Below are positions 5,090 through 5,979 of a DNA stretch of 5,979 nucleotides, one piece after another (the stretch's first letter is position 1; the number at the start of each line of letters is the position of its first letter). The stretch lies in assembly GCA_018901675.1 (NCBI GenBank), contig JAHIEH010000087.1:1-5979 (forward strand), written 5' to 3'. Source of the stretch: Nanobdellota archaeon. Its GTDB lineage: Archaea; Nanobdellota; Nanobdellia; Pacearchaeales; GW2011-AR1. The position numbers and the translations under genes were made by a program. The notes beneath the pieces were generated by a model. It saw only the letters and a list, made by a program, of their open reading frames with translations. It was not told where the DNA came from and made no database searches.

Positions 5090-5166
5090 GGATACAGGAA
5101 AATCCTACAGGAAGGATTTTCTGTACAGAGAATTGCAAAACACTCGATAGCAATTCTCTGGTATCC
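5090..5166. repeat. 77-nt segment able to fold as a three-way junction
   Basis: A closing stem GGATAC (5090-5095) with GTATCC (5161-5166) encloses two further hairpins. One pairs AGGAAAATCCT (5096-5106) with AGGATTTTCT (5113-5122), with one bulged G. The other pairs CAGAGAATTGC (5126-5136) with GCAATTCTCTG (5150-5160), a perfect 11-bp stem with a 13-nt loop. It lacks the shared core of the four neighbouring hairpins. It is tRNA-sized but has no tRNA arms. Confidence 0.6.
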
Positions 5167-5169
5167 AAT

Positions 5170-5206
5170 ATTCTCCACGCACTAAAGTGCATGGTTTGTC
5201 AAGAAT
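5170..5206 (+). repeat. Hairpin unit 4
   Basis: The inner hairpin is CCACGCAC (5175-5182) with GTGCATGG (5187-5194) around TAAA, with one C-A mismatch. The outer arms are short, ATTCT (5170-5174) with AGAAT (5202-5206). The 3' flank TTTGTCAAGAATCTTG matches that of unit 2, which supports common descent of the two. Confidence 0.6.
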
Positions 5207-5235
5207 CTTGGTATCAATTTTATTTTGGGATAGCT

Positions 5236-5244
5236 AAATTTAAA
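5236..5244 (+). promoter_or_regulatory. TATA-like box of TYW1
   Basis: AAATTTAAA is centred about 29 bases before the ATG at 5269, so a transcript starting at or next to that ATG would be leaderless. This favours 5269 over the in-frame ATG at 5245, which overlaps the box. Confidence 0.5.
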
Positions 5245-5268
5245 ATGTCTTCTTCTTTTATACTTTTT

Positions 5269-5979
5269 ATGATTAGTGAAAATTTAAAGAAAATTTTGGA
5301 GAAACAGCATTATGGCATTGCTGGAAAGCACTCTGCAGTCCAGATATGCAGGTGGGCAAAAAAAGCACTTCTCGACGAGGGGTTTTGTTACAAGGAGCAA
5401 TTCTATGGGATAAAAAGCCACTTATGCTGCCAGATGTCTCCAAGTATTGCATGGTGCCCGAATAAATGCATCCATTGCTGGAGAGCAGTAGAATTCACGC
5501 AGGATTTAAAAGAAATAGAAAATGCAAAAAAGACAGACAACCCAAAAGAGATAATTGAGGAATGTGTTAAACAACAGAGAAAATTGCTGACTGGATTTAA
5601 AAGCAACAAAAAAATTAACATGAAAAAGTGGGAAGAAGCCCAAAATCCGAGGCAATTTGCGATCTCCCTTGCTGGGGAGCCAACTTTATATCCAAAACTT
5701 GCTGAATTGATTAAAGAACTAAGAAAGCAGAAAAAGACAAGCTTTCTTGTTACAAATGGGCTTTATCCTGAAAAAATCAAAGAACTGCAGAAACATAGTG
5801 CTTTACCGACGCAGATTTATATTTCTCTTAATACGCCTAATGAAAAAATGTATCAGGAGTGGCATAAAAGCCAATTAAAAGATGCGTGGAAAAGGTTTAA
5901 TGAGACTATTGAGCTTTTTAAAAAATTAAAAGGCAAAACAAGAACTGTTGTGAGAATGACACTTGTTAAGGATTTGAAT
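5269..5979 (+). CDS. taw1: tRNA 4-demethylwyosine synthase TYW1 (radical SAM), 3' end beyond window
   Basis: The enzyme joins a two-carbon unit from pyruvate to N1-methylguanosine-37 of tRNA-Phe, giving 4-demethylwyosine, the second step of wyosine/wybutosine formation. The first 237 residues are present and the frame is open at the right edge. The radical SAM cluster motif is C63, C67 and C70 in WCPNKCIHCW. C27, C40 and C53 occupy the positions known to hold the second iron-sulfur cluster of archaeal TYW1. The SAM-binding GEP motif is in ISLAGEPTLYP (132-142). Like other archaeal forms it lacks the N-terminal flavodoxin domain of the eukaryotic enzyme. The start at 5269 gives MISENLKKILEKQHY, like known archaeal N-termini. 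An ATG eight codons upstream is less likely. It follows the hairpin array and seems to have its own promoter. Confidence 0.94.
   Translation, partial: MISENLKKILEKQHYGIAGKHSAVQICRWAKKALLDEGFCYKEQFYGIKSHLCCQMSPSIAWCPNKCIHCWRAVEFTQDLKEIENAKKTDNPKEIIEECVKQQRKLLTGFKSNKKINMKKWEEAQNPRQFAISLAGEPTLYPKLAELIKELRKQKKTSFLVTNGLYPEKIKELQKHSALPTQIYISLNTPNEKMYQEWHKSQLKDAWKRFNETIELFKKLKGKTRTVVRMTLVKDLN

Larger units (their letters stand above)
4921..5206 (+). repeat. Array of four related hairpin units with an embedded three-way junction
   Basis: This stretch between the microgene and TYW1 encodes no recognisable protein but is almost filled with inverted repeats. Four hairpins centred near 4949, 5001, 5063 and 5184 share a core like CCRCACYTTWAARGTGYGG, and each is followed on the plus strand by GGTTT or GGTTTT, so all point the same way. 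Each is flanked by a second pair of complementary arms. The 77 bases at 5090-5166 form a different structure. Possible identities are a cluster of palindromic mobile elements (IS200/IS605-derived, REP or PATE-like) or one structured RNA. No transposase is present in the window. Confidence 0.7.

Noticed and set aside
5090..5166. tRNA or tRNA-like gene of 77 nt
   Set aside because: Length and a closing stem fit, but there are only two long internal hairpins, no anticodon-type 7-nt loop, no T-loop TTCRANNC and no D-arm pattern.
5061..5192. 43-codon minus-strand frame within the hairpin array
   Set aside because: It runs straight through several inverted repeats, has no promoter or ribosome binding site, and its sequence is explained by the palindromes.
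4921..5206. CRISPR array or integron attC array
   Set aside because: The units are not identical direct repeats with unique spacers, there are no cas genes, and there are no cassette ORFs or integrase.
5403..5621. 72-codon minus-strand frame
   Set aside because: It is antisense to TYW1, within the segment that encodes the radical SAM cysteines.
5245..5979. TYW1 starting at ATG 5245
   Set aside because: This ATG overlaps the likely TATA box, and the added hydrophobic octapeptide is not seen at archaeal TYW1 N-termini. ATG 5269 gives the family-like start.

Overview
This window looks archaeal, and probably comes from an AT-rich, compact genome of the DPANN kind (Pacearchaeota or Woesearchaeota-like); the placement at that level is inference. 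The archaeal call rests on the gene set: SecE/Sec61-gamma, an FtsZ with a coiled N-terminal extension, a long-type FKBP isomerase with an insert-in-flap domain, aIF5A, ribosomal protein L40e, an archaeal-style M50 site-2 protease and TYW1. It is supported by promoters: several genes have a TATA-like box about 25 bases before the ATG and no Shine-Dalgarno sequence, as expected of leaderless archaeal transcripts.

The left half is transcribed leftward: FKBP isomerase (1832-2506), ftsZ (680-1783), two tiny overlapping ORFs (598-678 and 488-601), then secE (258-443). The 257 bases after secE hold no convincing gene, although spt5/nusG is the usual neighbour there in archaea. The tiny ORFs are packed against ftsZ (1-nt gap, then an ATGA overlap), and the junction between them carries a T TTA AAA slippery heptamer.

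A 57-bp intergenic region containing one self-complementary TATA box (TTTATAAA, 2535-2542) separates FKBP from the divergent aIF5A gene (2564-2953). The right half is transcribed rightward: aIF5A, L40e (3174-3335) closely followed by the site-2 protease (3346-4776), an 11-codon lysine-rich microgene with its own TATA box, Shine-Dalgarno and T-rich terminator (4845-4880), and the 5' part of TYW1 (5269 to the window edge).

The most unusual segment is 4921-5206, between the microgene and TYW1. It holds four same-orientation hairpins related to CCRCACYTTWAARGTGYGG followed by GGTTT. Each is enclosed by a second inverted repeat whose sequence differs from unit to unit. A 77-nt segment that can fold as a three-way junction sits between the third and fourth. 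No protein is encoded there. It could be a cluster of palindromic mobile elements (IS200/IS605-, REP- or PATE-like) or a structured RNA.

The recognisable genes are mostly core information-processing, cell-division, secretion and protein-folding functions. The novelty is in the small ORFs and the intergenic structure.
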